This document shows, one piece after another, positions 9,346 to 18,127 of a stretch of DNA of 64,000 bases. A program made the position numbers and the translations under genes. The stretch comes from Calothrix sp. NIES-4105 (lineage in GTDB: Bacteria > Cyanobacteriota > Cyanobacteriia > Cyanobacteriales > Nostocaceae), in NCBI RefSeq assembly GCF_002368415.1, contig NZ_AP018290.1, positions 1,987,470 through 2,051,469 of the forward strand, given 5' to 3'. Under the pieces are notes generated by a model. It was not told the origin of the DNA and did not search any database. It worked only from the letters and a program-made list of their open reading frames with translations. The first letter of the stretch is position 1. Each line of letters starts with the position of its first letter.

Positions 9346-10317
9346 TTAATCATTTAAACTATCAATTATCTTTAATAACTGTCGAGCGCGATGTAAATAT
9401 GAGTGATTATCTGTAACAAATTGTTGTACGGCTAAAGCGGCGCCATTTCTAATTGTTGGATTTTGCTTTGCCTGGATGATGGTGTCCACAACTTCCTGAG
9501 CGTTTATACATTGAAAGATATAGTCTTTGATATCTGGGTAAAATTCGGAAATGCTAATATCATTTGATACAATTATTTGCGCTGTTCCTGCTAGGGCTGT
9601 TTCATAAAATCTGTTAGTTGGAGAACTTTGAGGTTTAATATTGCCGTCACCTGAAAAGTCTCGAAATAGTGTTAGTGCAAATAATGACTGGTTTTGTAGC
9701 TTCGCTAAGTCAGTGGGCGCCAGTCGAAAGTCACGTTCAAATTTGTTAATATTTATACCTGATAATGTGTCTGGTGGTAGATGAGGGTTTGTTGGTAGTA
9801 TGAATCTACTTGTAAGGTGATGCTGTTTAAGTAGGGTTATTAATTCTTTGAGGAATTGAGTTCGGTTAGGCCAAGCTGTACCGATGAAGATCAAATCGTA
9901 TATTAGAGACGATTCTTTGATGACGGGATGGTAAAACCAATTTGAAGATGCTGCGAGAGGAAGGTGATAACAATGTGGATGGTTGTATAGATATTGACTG
10001 GCTTTGTCTGATGTAAATACAATATCAAAGTAATTCGCGATTGATTGATTACGATTTATTTCAAATGGGTCTTCTGTTGTCCATAATACCCATTTTGTGT
10101 TATGAGATTTGAAATGTTTGATTGTTGATGATATTTCTTCTCCTCCAAAGCATATGATGAGTTCTGGTTGGAAGTTTTTGAGGAATAGCTGGAGTGTGTG
10201 AGGTTGCGATATTTGTACTTGTAGTGGTATTTCTCTAAATGCTTGCCACAAGGAGTGGATGAGATGGAAGTTGTTGTTGGTTGTTTTGGAGTTGTGGATT
10301 AATATACGATTTATCAT
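9346..10317 (-). CDS. CgeB-like glycosyltransferase-family protein (paralog 1)
   Basis: 323 residues. It resembles the CgeB/DUF3880 group (GT-B fold): WVLWTTEDPFEIN, DIVFTSDKASQYLY, HCYHLPLAAS, and late NRFYETALAGTAQIIVSN. Its nearest relative here is the next gene, which shares the TEDP, SxDK and YHLPLAA motifs in the same order. Sugar donor unknown. It follows its paralog by 47 bases that contain a dispersed repeat. Confidence 0.75.
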   Translation of the reverse strand: MINRILIHNSKTTNNNFHLIHSLWQAFREIPLQVQISQPHTLQLFLKNFQPELIICFGGEEISSTIKHFKSHNTKWVLWTTEDPFEINRNQSIANYFDIVFTSDKASQYLYNHPHCYHLPLAASSNWFYHPVIKESSLIYDLIFIGTAWPNRTQFLKELITLLKQHHLTSRFILPTNPHLPPDTLSGININKFERDFRLAPTDLAKLQNQSLFALTLFRDFSGDGNIKPQSSPTNRFYETALAGTAQIIVSNDISISEFYPDIKDYIFQCINAQEVVDTIIQAKQNPTIRNGAALAVQQFVTDNHSYLHRARQLLKIIDSLND

Positions 10318-10326
10318 GTTTTGATG

Positions 10327-10360
10327 TAAACCACAAAGGGCACAAAGGGCACAAAGGTAA
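10327..10360. repeat. Dispersed ACCACAAAGGGCACAAAGG repeat
   Basis: Short tandem of CACAAAGGG units. Related copies, some on the other strand, lie at about 14097-14135, 41992-42010 and 57668-57715. It is non-coding and sits in intergenic gaps or in doubtful N-terminal extensions. Confidence 0.75.
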
Positions 10361-10364
10361 GAGG

Positions 10365-11330
10365 TTAAAGGTTGTTGAAGACTTCTTGGACTAGTGTTTG
10401 TAGTCTATGTCTGTATAAATGTTCGCTATGTACTCTTTGTTTGGCTTTGTTGGTAATGTTATGGCGTAGTTGGGAGTTGTTTATGTATTTTTCTGCTAGA
10501 TAGGCAAATTCTTGTTTGCTGCTGAAGCTGATTATTTCTTGTTGGGTAAAGTATTCGTATAGTTCCGGTCGGTCGAAGAAGACTAGTTGAAATATTCCCA
10601 GTGCTGCGACTTCAAATGTTCTAGGCGCCGGAGTCGATGGTACTATTTCATATATTTTGTTTTCGATGTCGAAGCTACGTGATAAGTTTAAGACTATTTT
10701 GCTGTTTCTATATATAGATAATAATTCGTCGTAATCAACTTGATGACGTATAAAAAAGTTTTCGGCTATCTGGGTTGACCAGTTTGAACCAATAATTAAT
10801 GTCGAGTAGTTTTTGAGGATATCTTGCAATCCTTCGATGATATCAATACGGTTGGGAAACCCTACACCACAAAATACAAAATCCCATTCGGGTTGATTTG
10901 TTGGTTTTGATGTATTATTAGCTGATGCTGCAAGGGGCAAGTGATAAGCGTTTTGAGAATGATAATAATTACATGAGTTCTTGTCGTTGCTAAATACAAA
11001 ATCAACTAGTTTGGGTAACAAGTAATTACAGTCAAACTCATAAGGATCTTCTGTAACCCAAGCTGCAATGCGTGTACCTAAGTAAGCGCGTGCTTGTGCA
11101 ATTAGGTTATATATATCAAAATTGGGTTTGTAGAATGACCCGAATAAAATTATTAGTTCTGGTTGTTTTGTTTTGGTAGCTTCCTGTAGGTAAGATTCGC
11201 TTTGATAAAATTGAATCGTAAAATCACAATGTATTGCTTCTGACATCAGCATTTCACGGATGTGGCAATTACTATCCAAGTGTTCTGGAAGCATCCAAAT
11301 GAAATGAACAATAGGATGAATATGGCTCAT
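10365..11330 (-). CDS. CgeB-like glycosyltransferase-family protein (paralog 2)
   Basis: 321 residues. Shares with its neighbour AWVTEDPYEFD, DFVFSNDKNS, AYHLPLAASAN, and a late PRTFEVAALGIFQLVFFD. The pair looks like an old tandem duplication within the polysaccharide locus. The start overlaps no gene; the ATG at 11330 lies 4 bases after the stop of the upstream GT4 gene, so the two are probably translated from one message. Function beyond glycan synthesis is not determined. Confidence 0.75.
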   Translation of the reverse strand: MSHIHPIVHFIWMLPEHLDSNCHIREMLMSEAIHCDFTIQFYQSESYLQEATKTKQPELIILFGSFYKPNFDIYNLIAQARAYLGTRIAAWVTEDPYEFDCNYLLPKLVDFVFSNDKNSCNYYHSQNAYHLPLAASANNTSKPTNQPEWDFVFCGVGFPNRIDIIEGLQDILKNYSTLIIGSNWSTQIAENFFIRHQVDYDELLSIYRNSKIVLNLSRSFDIENKIYEIVPSTPAPRTFEVAALGIFQLVFFDRPELYEYFTQQEIISFSSKQEFAYLAEKYINNSQLRHNITNKAKQRVHSEHLYRHRLQTLVQEVFNNL

Positions 11331-11334
11331 GTTG

Positions 11335-12849
11335 TTACCGTTGCCAAGTATATTTTATAGAGCGTTTAATTGTAGAAAGTAATCCTGAGCGCTTGTAGTA
11401 TTGCCATGCTTTGTATAAAAGATGTGAGTTTTCAGGAGTTGGAACAACAGGTAGTTGGGCTTCGTTTGATTGTTGGATTTCTGATAGTTGGATTTCTGAT
11501 GGTTGTATTTCTAGATAAGCTCTGACATGATGTTCGATTTGGACGCGCGATATTAGTTCTACAGTATTGAGATTGGTGGGTTTTTGCAGTAAACTCTCGT
11601 AGAGTGATAAGTATTGATTGATATTAGATTCTAATAAGGGATATCTAACTCGATTAACTCCTTGCAGTAAATTCTGGAAGTCTCGCGCGCTCATTTTAAG
11701 AAAACTGTCTAATACTGTGATCAGTGAACCACAATCTTTAAGATTGTAAAGAAATCCGTTTCGACCATGAGCTATTCGCTCTCGAAATGCTCCTATATCA
11801 GGTGCCACTGGTATTAAGCCACATGACCACACCTCAGAAAGAGCTAGTACAAAAGTTTCAGGCCAAGTCGAGGCAAATAATGCGACGTGACAATGCTGTA
11901 GCAGCTTTGGTAAATCTTGAGGAGTATATTGACCATATAATTTAAGTGATTTCAGATTTTTATTTGCCATTTCAGACAAAATATTTGAGTAAGGTTCACG
12001 GACATCCCCGTAAATATGAAATTCAATATTTTGCTGTATAGACTGATAATAATCAATTACTTGGATAATTAATTGTGCCCCCTTGTTAGTATCAAAGTTA
12101 CCAACACAAGCAACTTTTAATGGTAGTACATATTCATTTAATCTCTCTAGTATATTTTCTTTACTAAAGTCAGAGTTTAGAGGGGCGCCTATACCCAATC
12201 CCATTATAATGCTAGTTTTATTCTGTAAATGACGATAAGCTATATTGATTCTTTGGTATTGGTCTTGACACAAGTAATGAACGGCATCGACATGATAAAG
12301 CACTTGTGATATAAAGTTTCTTCGCGCATATTGCGTACCTGCTTGAGAATTAAAGTGTTGTTTTAAACATAAATCACAAGTTTGAATAGTAATATTTGGG
12401 TACCCACAAAAACTATTGTCTTTCTTTAAAAAGTTAAACTGCCGACAAATTAAGTAATAGTCAAAAAAAGAAACTACAGTTTTTGCTCCAGCTTTTAGAG
12501 CTATTAAAGGCAAATTGAGTGGAAATCTAAGTAAATGAAAGAAATGAACAATATCTATTTTGTATTGTATAATTAAAGATTCAAATAAACTGGATAATTC
12601 TTGATGCGAGTAGCAATCAGCACTAACAGGATAAGTAAGATTTACTTGTATTACAGTTTTGTCTTTAATATTTAAAAGTAAATAATTATTACATTCGCTT
12701 GCAATTTTTACATCGGGAAATAAAACATACACTAGATGTTTATTTATTTGAGTTAAAGCTTGAGTGATAGCTAAAACGTGGATTTCCGTACCACCATACG
12801 GAGCATGGTCAATCCAATTATGTATAACAAATAATAAGTTCATTATCAA
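11335..12849 (-). CDS. Family 4 glycosyltransferase
   Basis: 504 residues with GT-B fold. The N-terminal domain has GGTEIHVLAITQAL. The donor-binding C-terminal domain has VACVGNFDTNKGA, then ALFASTWPETFVLALSEVWSCGLIPVA, the E-x7-E motif region. The tail, about residues 440-504, is low-complexity and ends LYKAWQYYKRSG...TIKRSIKYTWQR, a weak relative of the FW-rich module of its neighbours. Five Cys at about residues 140-165 could form a small metal site. Confidence 0.85.
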   Translation of the reverse strand: MIMNLLFVIHNWIDHAPYGGTEIHVLAITQALTQINKHLVYVLFPDVKIASECNNYLLLNIKDKTVIQVNLTYPVSADCYSHQELSSLFESLIIQYKIDIVHFFHLLRFPLNLPLIALKAGAKTVVSFFDYYLICRQFNFLKKDNSFCGYPNITIQTCDLCLKQHFNSQAGTQYARRNFISQVLYHVDAVHYLCQDQYQRINIAYRHLQNKTSIIMGLGIGAPLNSDFSKENILERLNEYVLPLKVACVGNFDTNKGAQLIIQVIDYYQSIQQNIEFHIYGDVREPYSNILSEMANKNLKSLKLYGQYTPQDLPKLLQHCHVALFASTWPETFVLALSEVWSCGLIPVAPDIGAFRERIAHGRNGFLYNLKDCGSLITVLDSFLKMSARDFQNLLQGVNRVRYPLLESNINQYLSLYESLLQKPTNLNTVELISRVQIEHHVRAYLEIQPSEIQLSEIQQSNEAQLPVVPTPENSHLLYKAWQYYKRSGLLSTIKRSIKYTWQR

Positions 12850-12928
12850 CAGTTTTGCAGGCTATTTATTAGTTTTGCAATCATATTTATCTACCATTTA
12901 CACAAAAACTTAAAGCAAACAGTACAAT

Positions 12929-13026
12929 TGGCAGCGGATGACTCTAGGATGTAACGGATAGGTTATTTTAAATAACTAGATTATCTTTTTAATCAGTAAC
13001 TCATTCGTTACATCCGTTGTATCCGT
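12929..13026. repeat. Dispersed inverted GTTACATCCGTTG repeat
   Basis: Inverted copies of GGATGTAACGGAT and GTTACATCCGTTGTATCCGTTG flank a short AT-rich stretch. Similar copies lie at 37262-37300, 37408-37440 and 43351-43380. The right copy forms the 3' end of the following methyltransferase gene. Noncoding family of unknown function. Confidence 0.7.
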
Positions 13027-14075
13027 TGCCAAAAATCTTTTACCTTTAACCATTGTTCTCTAACTAGCCAAAACTTACTGGTTTGCATTGCCACAATCAT
13101 ATACTCAAGCTCTTGTACATTTGACTCTTTTTGCTGAATTTGAGATTGCAAAGTCTCTATTTTTACCTGATATTTGGCTTGTTCTAATTGTGTTTCAATT
13201 TGAGCTTGTTGAAATTCTTGTAGTTTCAAATTTGTGAGCGTTAATTCAGATTGTGTATGTTTTAACTGTGATTCTAGATATGTTGCTTGTTCTACTAATT
13301 GAGAGTATTGCTCTTTTAAATAAGTATATTCAGCTTTCAATGCAATATATTTATCTTCAATTGCACTAGGGAACGCTTGGATTACAAATTGCAAAGTATC
13401 AGCTTCGTCATCCTGTTCAATTTGGGTAATTACTTCTTGGTGAAAATCATCACGGTTAAACGAGGGTACAAGGTGAACATCTGTAAAGATATCTAGCTTA
13501 GTACGGTCTATCGCTTTAATTGAATATCCTGTAGTTTCAAATAAATCTTCTATAGTTTTTTTTGTAAAAAATCTTAAATGAGTATTATCTAATATACCAA
13601 ACTGTGTATATTCAAATTTACCTTGCAGTAAAGCTAAACGAATTGCTCCATGAGCGATATTTGGAATAGAAGCGACTATATAACCATCTGGCTCTAAAAT
13701 ATTTTTGGTATCTTCCAAAACCTTCCAAGGGTTACGAAGATGCTCTAAAACATCTCCAAAAATAGCTACATCAAACTTTTGGTTTGGAAATATTTCTGTA
13801 ACGCTAGTAAAATCTAAATCAGCGACTATAACTTCTTGACAATACCGTTCAGCTTCTTGAGCAGCTTCTTGATTATAATCTACTCCTGTAACAACGCAAC
13901 CGTTAAGCTTGAGTAACTGAGCTAAATAACCTGTTGCACAACCAAAATCAACTACACGCTTATTTTTACCAACGAAATGTAGTGTTTTTTTCAAACTACT
14001 ATTATCTTCGAGGGATTCTTCGGTTAATCCATCAAAGGATGGGTAATCTTTAATTAAATCTTTAGATTTTTCCAT
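13008..14075 (-). CDS. SAM-dependent methyltransferase with coiled coil and SKFW tail
   Basis: The preferred start is ATG at 14075 (355 residues, MEKSKDLIKDYP). An in-frame ATG at 14189 would overlap the upstream wzt gene, and its extension is encoded by the dispersed CACAAAGGG repeat, so it is unlikely. Motif I is RVVDFGCATGYLAQLL, with DVAIFGDVLEHLRNPW for the type-11/12 motif. Residues about 255-330 form a coiled coil, ending with AMQTSKFWLVREQWLKVKDF. Likely glycan methylation enzyme. Confidence 0.82.
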   Translation of the reverse strand: MEKSKDLIKDYPSFDGLTEESLEDNSSLKKTLHFVGKNKRVVDFGCATGYLAQLLKLNGCVVTGVDYNQEAAQEAERYCQEVIVADLDFTSVTEIFPNQKFDVAIFGDVLEHLRNPWKVLEDTKNILEPDGYIVASIPNIAHGAIRLALLQGKFEYTQFGILDNTHLRFFTKKTIEDLFETTGYSIKAIDRTKLDIFTDVHLVPSFNRDDFHQEVITQIEQDDEADTLQFVIQAFPSAIEDKYIALKAEYTYLKEQYSQLVEQATYLESQLKHTQSELTLTNLKLQEFQQAQIETQLEQAKYQVKIETLQSQIQQKESNVQELEYMIVAMQTSKFWLVREQWLKVKDFWQRIQRM

Positions 14076-14096
14076 AATTTTAGAATAACTCTTTTC

Positions 14097-14135
14097 TTTT
14101 CTTCCTTTGTGCCCTTTGTGTTCTTCGTGGTTCGT
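14097..14135. repeat. Dispersed CCTTTGTGCCCTTTGTG repeat
   Basis: Reverse-oriented copy of the CACAAAGGG repeat. It lies between the methyltransferase start at 14075 and the stop of wzt at 14153. Confidence 0.75.
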
Positions 14136-14152
14136 TAAATCAATATATTGTT

Positions 14153-15442
14153 TTAATTTAATGTTGGGTTCCGCAAAGCCTCCACCCAACCTACGTTTTC
14201 AAGAGTTACATTTATGGGGTGGTCAACTAAAGCGTAGATTTGTTTCCCGGTTTTTGGTGGTAATATTTGAAACACCATTGCATTATCAATCCAATCAAAT
14301 GTTAAAGCTTCGTTATTTTCGGCGCCAGCAACAGTCAAGCTATAAGAAGCGGGTCGAAGTGGCAACTTAAAATTAAACTTGATAACGACTCGTTGCCTAA
14401 ATTCTAGCTGCTGAATTTTGACATTTTCTTCAAAAGTATTAGTACCAATAATTTCATTACCGTTTTTATCACAAATATAAAACCCTAAAATACAACTTTT
14501 TAACTTTTCATACGCTTGTATCTCGACAACTAACGTTACTTCTTCGTTAAAACTAAAAACAGGAGTATCACCAGCATCTTCACCCAAATGATTGAGCATT
14601 TTTACTTTTTCAATTCTGGCTTTCCCGCTTCCTCTACGCGCGATATTTTCGTTATGATTATCTTTATCGTTTATTAGTTCTTGTTTTAATGGTGGTAAAC
14701 CCAGTTCTAAGTCAGTTAAAAGTTTTAAATATGTAATTGTGACATCGTTCGGCGCCCCAGTAGTATATATTTCTCCATCGTGAATCATTACTGCCCAATT
14801 ACATAACGTTTTAATTGCTGCTGCATCATGGGATACAAATAGTGTAGTAACACCAGAGTCCATAAGCGCGCGCATTCGTCGCATACAGCGGTGTTGAAAA
14901 ACAATATCACCTACAGCAAGCGCTTCATCGACAATAAGTACTTCTGGGTCAACATTAACTGCGACTGCAAACGCTAAACGGACAAACATTCCGCTAGAGT
15001 AAGTTTTAACAGGTTGGTCAATAAAATCACCAATATCAGCAAATGCAGCAATGTCATCAAACTTCGAGTCAATTTCGTTTTGACTTAACCCCAGCAACCT
15101 ACCGTTAAAAAAGACGTTTTGTCTTCCAGTAAATTCTGGGTTAAAACCACTCCCTAATTCCAACAGTGCTGAGACGCGACCTTTAACTATTACTTCTCCA
15201 AAAGTAGGTGTCAGAGTTCCAGCGATAATTTGCAGCATTGTGCTTTTACCCGAACCGTTACGTCCAATAATTCCTACCGTCTGACCTTTGGGAATATCCA
15301 AGTTGATATCGCGCAAAGCCAAAAATTCGTTTCCTTTACACGAGTACGGCAATAATAATTCTTGAAGTCTATCTATCGGACGCGCGTAACGCTTGTAGCG
15401 CTTTGATACAGAATGAAGTGAAATTGCTATTTCCTCACCCAT
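14153..15442 (-). CDS. Wzt-type polysaccharide ABC exporter ATPase, second copy
   Basis: 429 residues. ATPase residues 1-250: Walker A GIIGRNGSGKST, signature YSSGMFVRLAFA, Walker B VLIVDEALAVGD, switch LFVSHD. The C-terminal 290-420 region is a beta-rich Wzt_C-like domain that differs from the copy at 4174-5508. It lies 102 bases downstream of the Wzm permease gene, the normal wzm-wzt order. It powers export of a finished glycan across the inner membrane. Confidence 0.88.
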   Translation of the reverse strand: MGEEIAISLHSVSKRYKRYARPIDRLQELLLPYSCKGNEFLALRDINLDIPKGQTVGIIGRNGSGKSTMLQIIAGTLTPTFGEVIVKGRVSALLELGSGFNPEFTGRQNVFFNGRLLGLSQNEIDSKFDDIAAFADIGDFIDQPVKTYSSGMFVRLAFAVAVNVDPEVLIVDEALAVGDIVFQHRCMRRMRALMDSGVTTLFVSHDAAAIKTLCNWAVMIHDGEIYTTGAPNDVTITYLKLLTDLELGLPPLKQELINDKDNHNENIARRGSGKARIEKVKMLNHLGEDAGDTPVFSFNEEVTLVVEIQAYEKLKSCILGFYICDKNGNEIIGTNTFEENVKIQQLEFRQRVVIKFNFKLPLRPASYSLTVAGAENNEALTFDWIDNAMVFQILPPKTGKQIYALVDHPINVTLENVGWVEALRNPTLN

Positions 15443-15544
15443 AACTCAACACCTTGATGACTATATAACTTTTCTTTGATTAAAAATGTAAAAACAAAAG
15501 GACATTGCTGTCCTTCTGTTTTCCTTTTTCCTTTTTCGTAAAAA

Positions 15545-16396
15545 TTACAGCACATCCGCAAAGGCAGGACGCAGGCGCCGATAAACCCAAAAACCAAGAC
15601 AAAATAATACCAGTGAGATAGTCGTCGCAACTCCCCACTCTGCCCAATGTTGAACTTCGCCGTTCAAAACTATGTCGCGGTAAAATTCAACAATTGCGGT
15701 CATTGGATTTAACCAAAATATCCAATTTCGCAGTCCTTCAGGAATTTTGTCAGCGGGGTAAATAATTGGTGTAGCGTACATCCAAATGTTTAAAATCACA
15801 CCTAATGTTTGTGGAATGTCTCGTAAAAATACCGTCAAACCAGCTGCCAAATAACCCATTCCTGCTGTTAAAAGCAACTGTGATAACCATACTAAAGGTA
15901 ACAGCGCTAAAGTCGTATGTAGCGTATGCGATGTCAAAGCAACGAAAACGATTAGCACCATTAAACCAAAAGAGCTTTCGATGAAAGAAGACAAAATAGG
16001 GACTAAAGGTAGTAAAGATAGAGGAAATACCACTTTTTTGACTAAATTTGGCTGTCCGACTACCGAGGTTGCCGACTGCATCAAACCACCTGAAAATGCA
16101 ATCCAAGGCAATAACCCAGCAAATAACCACAAACCGAAAGTAAAGTTATTATCTGGCAAAGCCTTAAGAGTCAACCTAACTTTAAGTACATACGAAAATA
16201 CATAAGTATAAATGAATAACTGTGATAGCTGATTTAACAGAGGCCAAAGATTACCCAGCACAGAACCCTTATAGCGTGCTTCCAAGTCACGTCTTACGAG
16301 CGTTCGCAGTAAATCATATTTTGCCAGAAACTTTTCGTTAACAGGCAGCAAACGCTTCAACTTTTTTAACTTACGGCTTATAGCTTGCACTTCCAT
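15545..16396 (-). CDS. ABC-2 type polysaccharide export permease (Wzm/KpsM type)
   Basis: 283 residues with about six membrane segments. The N-terminus has LVRRDLEARYKGSVLGNLW, typical of O-antigen/teichoic acid export permeases; the C-terminal half has WFLNPMTAIVEFYRD-like WILNPMTAI features. It is the only permease of the locus and should pair with one or both Wzt ATPases. It is the first gene of the minus-strand operon, so the promoter should lie in 16397-16520. Confidence 0.88.
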   Translation of the reverse strand: MEVQAISRKLKKLKRLLPVNEKFLAKYDLLRTLVRRDLEARYKGSVLGNLWPLLNQLSQLFIYTYVFSYVLKVRLTLKALPDNNFTFGLWLFAGLLPWIAFSGGLMQSATSVVGQPNLVKKVVFPLSLLPLVPILSSFIESSFGLMVLIVFVALTSHTLHTTLALLPLVWLSQLLLTAGMGYLAAGLTVFLRDIPQTLGVILNIWMYATPIIYPADKIPEGLRNWIFWLNPMTAIVEFYRDIVLNGEVQHWAEWGVATTISLVLFCLGFWVYRRLRPAFADVL

Positions 16397-16522
16397 AATA
16401 ATCTCCTATCCTCACACACGCTTTATCTGTCGAATGAATTCGAGTTTTACTTTCAAGTTCCTATATTGTTACAGATTCGGATAAACTGAGTCTTGGTTAA
16501 GTGCATAGTTTATATAGTTGGC

Positions 16523-16714
16523 ATGGAAATTGGACAAAGAGTTAAAGTGTATCGCTTACGCGACCGCGTTAGTGCTGCAACTGCTAAAAAATTGGGACAA
16601 ACTGGCATAGTCCAAGGTTATAAAATGACCGATTCTAGCAGTGTCGGTGTTGTAGTGCTGTTTGATGACAATTATTCTACGTGGTTCTTTGAGGATGAAA
16701 TCAAACCTGTGTAG
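16523..16714 (+). CDS. DUF2862 small cyanobacterial protein
   Basis: 63 residues from the ATG at 16523 (MEIGQRVKVYRLRD); an in-frame start at 16493 adds ten poorly conserved residues. The sequence GQTGIVQGYKMTDSSSVGVVV and WFFEDEI fits DUF2862, a small beta-barrel-like family found in cyanobacteria. Function unknown. Confidence 0.75.
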   Translation: MEIGQRVKVYRLRDRVSAATAKKLGQTGIVQGYKMTDSSSVGVVVLFDDNYSTWFFEDEIKPV

Positions 16715-16726
16715 AGAGTGCTGAGT

Positions 16727-16754
16727 GTAGAGACGCGATTAATCGCGTCTGTAC
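16727..16754. repeat. GTAGAGACG palindrome
   Basis: Palindrome with core GACGCGATTAATCGCGTC, directly after the DUF2862 gene and flanked on both sides by GTGCTGAGTG-type STRR units. May serve as a transcript end, though no T-run follows. Confidence 0.85.
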
Positions 16755-16890
16755 GAGTGCTGAGTGCTAATTACTTGAAAGTGCGCTTTGCTTCCTCCAC
16801 GGTTTACAACTTGGGGGGAAGTGACTGCCGCATCAAGAGTGCTAAGTTATGAGTGCTGCCCTTAAATTAACGACTATAGGAATTATTTAA

Positions 16891-17988
16891 ATGACGCTAA
16901 TATTAACATTTTTAGGTAAAAGCAGTACCGCACGGACTAAAATTGCAATTGCTGCTGCAATGAAGCACGCGCGCGAGGGTAAACGAGTACTGTTAGCAGG
17001 TGGTACTGAACCAGCAATACAAACTTTGTTGGGAACAACCCTATCCAATGAACCTCAAGAAGTTGCACCTAACTTACAAGCAGTACAACTGCAAGCAAGT
17101 ACGCTACTTGAAAGCAGTTGGGAAGAAGTCAAAAAACTCGAAGCGCAGTATCTAAGAACACCAATTTTAAAAGAAGTGTACGGTCAAGAGCTTGCTGTAT
17201 TACCAGGAATGGATGCAGCTTTGGCATTGAACGCAATTCGTCTATTTGATGAAAGCGGTAAATATGACACAATTGTTTACGATGGCACTGGTGACTCTAC
17301 AACTTTACGATTACTCGGTTTACCTGAATCATTAAGTTGGTACGTGCGACGATTTAAACAGTTATTTGTAAACTCTGATTTAGGCAAAGCTATTTCTGAC
17401 TCACCTTTGGTTCAACCTCTAATTGGTACCTTTTTTAATATCAACTGGACATCTGATAATTTTTCTGGGCCGACCAATATGGCAAATAATTTACTCGATA
17501 AGGGTAAAGCTGCACTTGCCGACCCCAGGCGAATAGCTGCTTTTGTGGTAACAAACGATGACCCGGTTGAAGTCGCAGTTGCTCGTTATTTATGGGGTAG
17601 CGCACAATTAGTAGGATTAACTATAGGTGGTGTTATAAATACAGGCACCGCTTCAAATTCAACTTTAAACGAATTTGACCCTTTACCGATCACCAGCGTC
17701 CCTGATGGAACTGTTGGTCAATGGGAAGCAATGGTAGACGCTTTACCCGACTTCGTAGCGCAAGCAACACAGGCGCCCAAACCAGTTGAAATTGATACAA
17801 ATACTCGTCAGGTACGTTTGTTCTTACCAGGATTTGACAAAAAGCAAGTTAAACTAACTCAATACGGGCCTGAAGTAACCGTAGAAGCAGGAGACCAACG
17901 CCGGAATATAGTTTTACCTCCTTCATTGAGTGGAAAACCAGTAGCTGGCGCCAAGTTTCAGAATGGTTATTTGATAATCTCATTTTAA
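16891..17988 (+). CDS. Get3/ArsA-like ATPase with C-terminal crystallin-like domain (Get3d type)
   Basis: 365 residues. The N-terminal deviant P-loop reads FLGKSSTARTKIA, where GKGGVGKT is usual. The first Lys is kept, but the Gly pair is Ser-Ser and the second Lys is Arg. YDTIVYDGTGDSTTLRLLGLPE matches the switch region of ArsA/Get3. The last 75 residues (IDTNTRQVRLFLPGF...QNGYLIISF) resemble the alpha-crystallin-like domain of plant/cyanobacterial Get3d. Known family role: client or lipid handling at membranes. Whether this copy hydrolyses ATP is open. It lies upstream of chlG in the same direction. Confidence 0.75.
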   Translation: MTLILTFLGKSSTARTKIAIAAAMKHAREGKRVLLAGGTEPAIQTLLGTTLSNEPQEVAPNLQAVQLQASTLLESSWEEVKKLEAQYLRTPILKEVYGQELAVLPGMDAALALNAIRLFDESGKYDTIVYDGTGDSTTLRLLGLPESLSWYVRRFKQLFVNSDLGKAISDSPLVQPLIGTFFNINWTSDNFSGPTNMANNLLDKGKAALADPRRIAAFVVTNDDPVEVAVARYLWGSAQLVGLTIGGVINTGTASNSTLNEFDPLPITSVPDGTVGQWEAMVDALPDFVAQATQAPKPVEIDTNTRQVRLFLPGFDKKQVKLTQYGPEVTVEAGDQRRNIVLPPSLSGKPVAGAKFQNGYLIISF

Positions 17989-17996
17989 TGAAGTTA

Positions 17997-18106
17997 TGAG
18001 TGCTGAGTGCTGAGTGCTAAGTGCTGAGTGCTGAGTGCTGAGTGCTGAGTGCTGAGTGCTGGTTTGAAATCCTTACTCATAACTCATAACTCATAACTCA
18101 TAACTC
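17997..18106. repeat. STRR heptamer arrays
   Basis: About nine tandem TGAGTGC heptamers (17997-18060) followed by about four ACTCATA heptamers (18074-18106). These are the short tandemly repeated repetitive sequences known from heterocystous cyanobacteria. They fill the gap between the Get3-like gene and chlG. Confidence 0.92.
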
Positions 18107-18127
18107 CGTTCCTATTTATTACAGCTT

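Noticed and set aside
14076-14189. N-terminal extension of the methyltransferase from the upstream ATG
   Set aside because: Encoded by a dispersed repeat and overlapping the wzt gene; family homology starts after 14075.
15427-15630. 67-codon minus frame between wzt and wzm
   Set aside because: Overlaps the wzm end in another frame and has no protein motif.
17997-18106. CRISPR array
   Set aside because: The repeats are contiguous heptamers without spacers, so they are STRRs; no cas genes are present.
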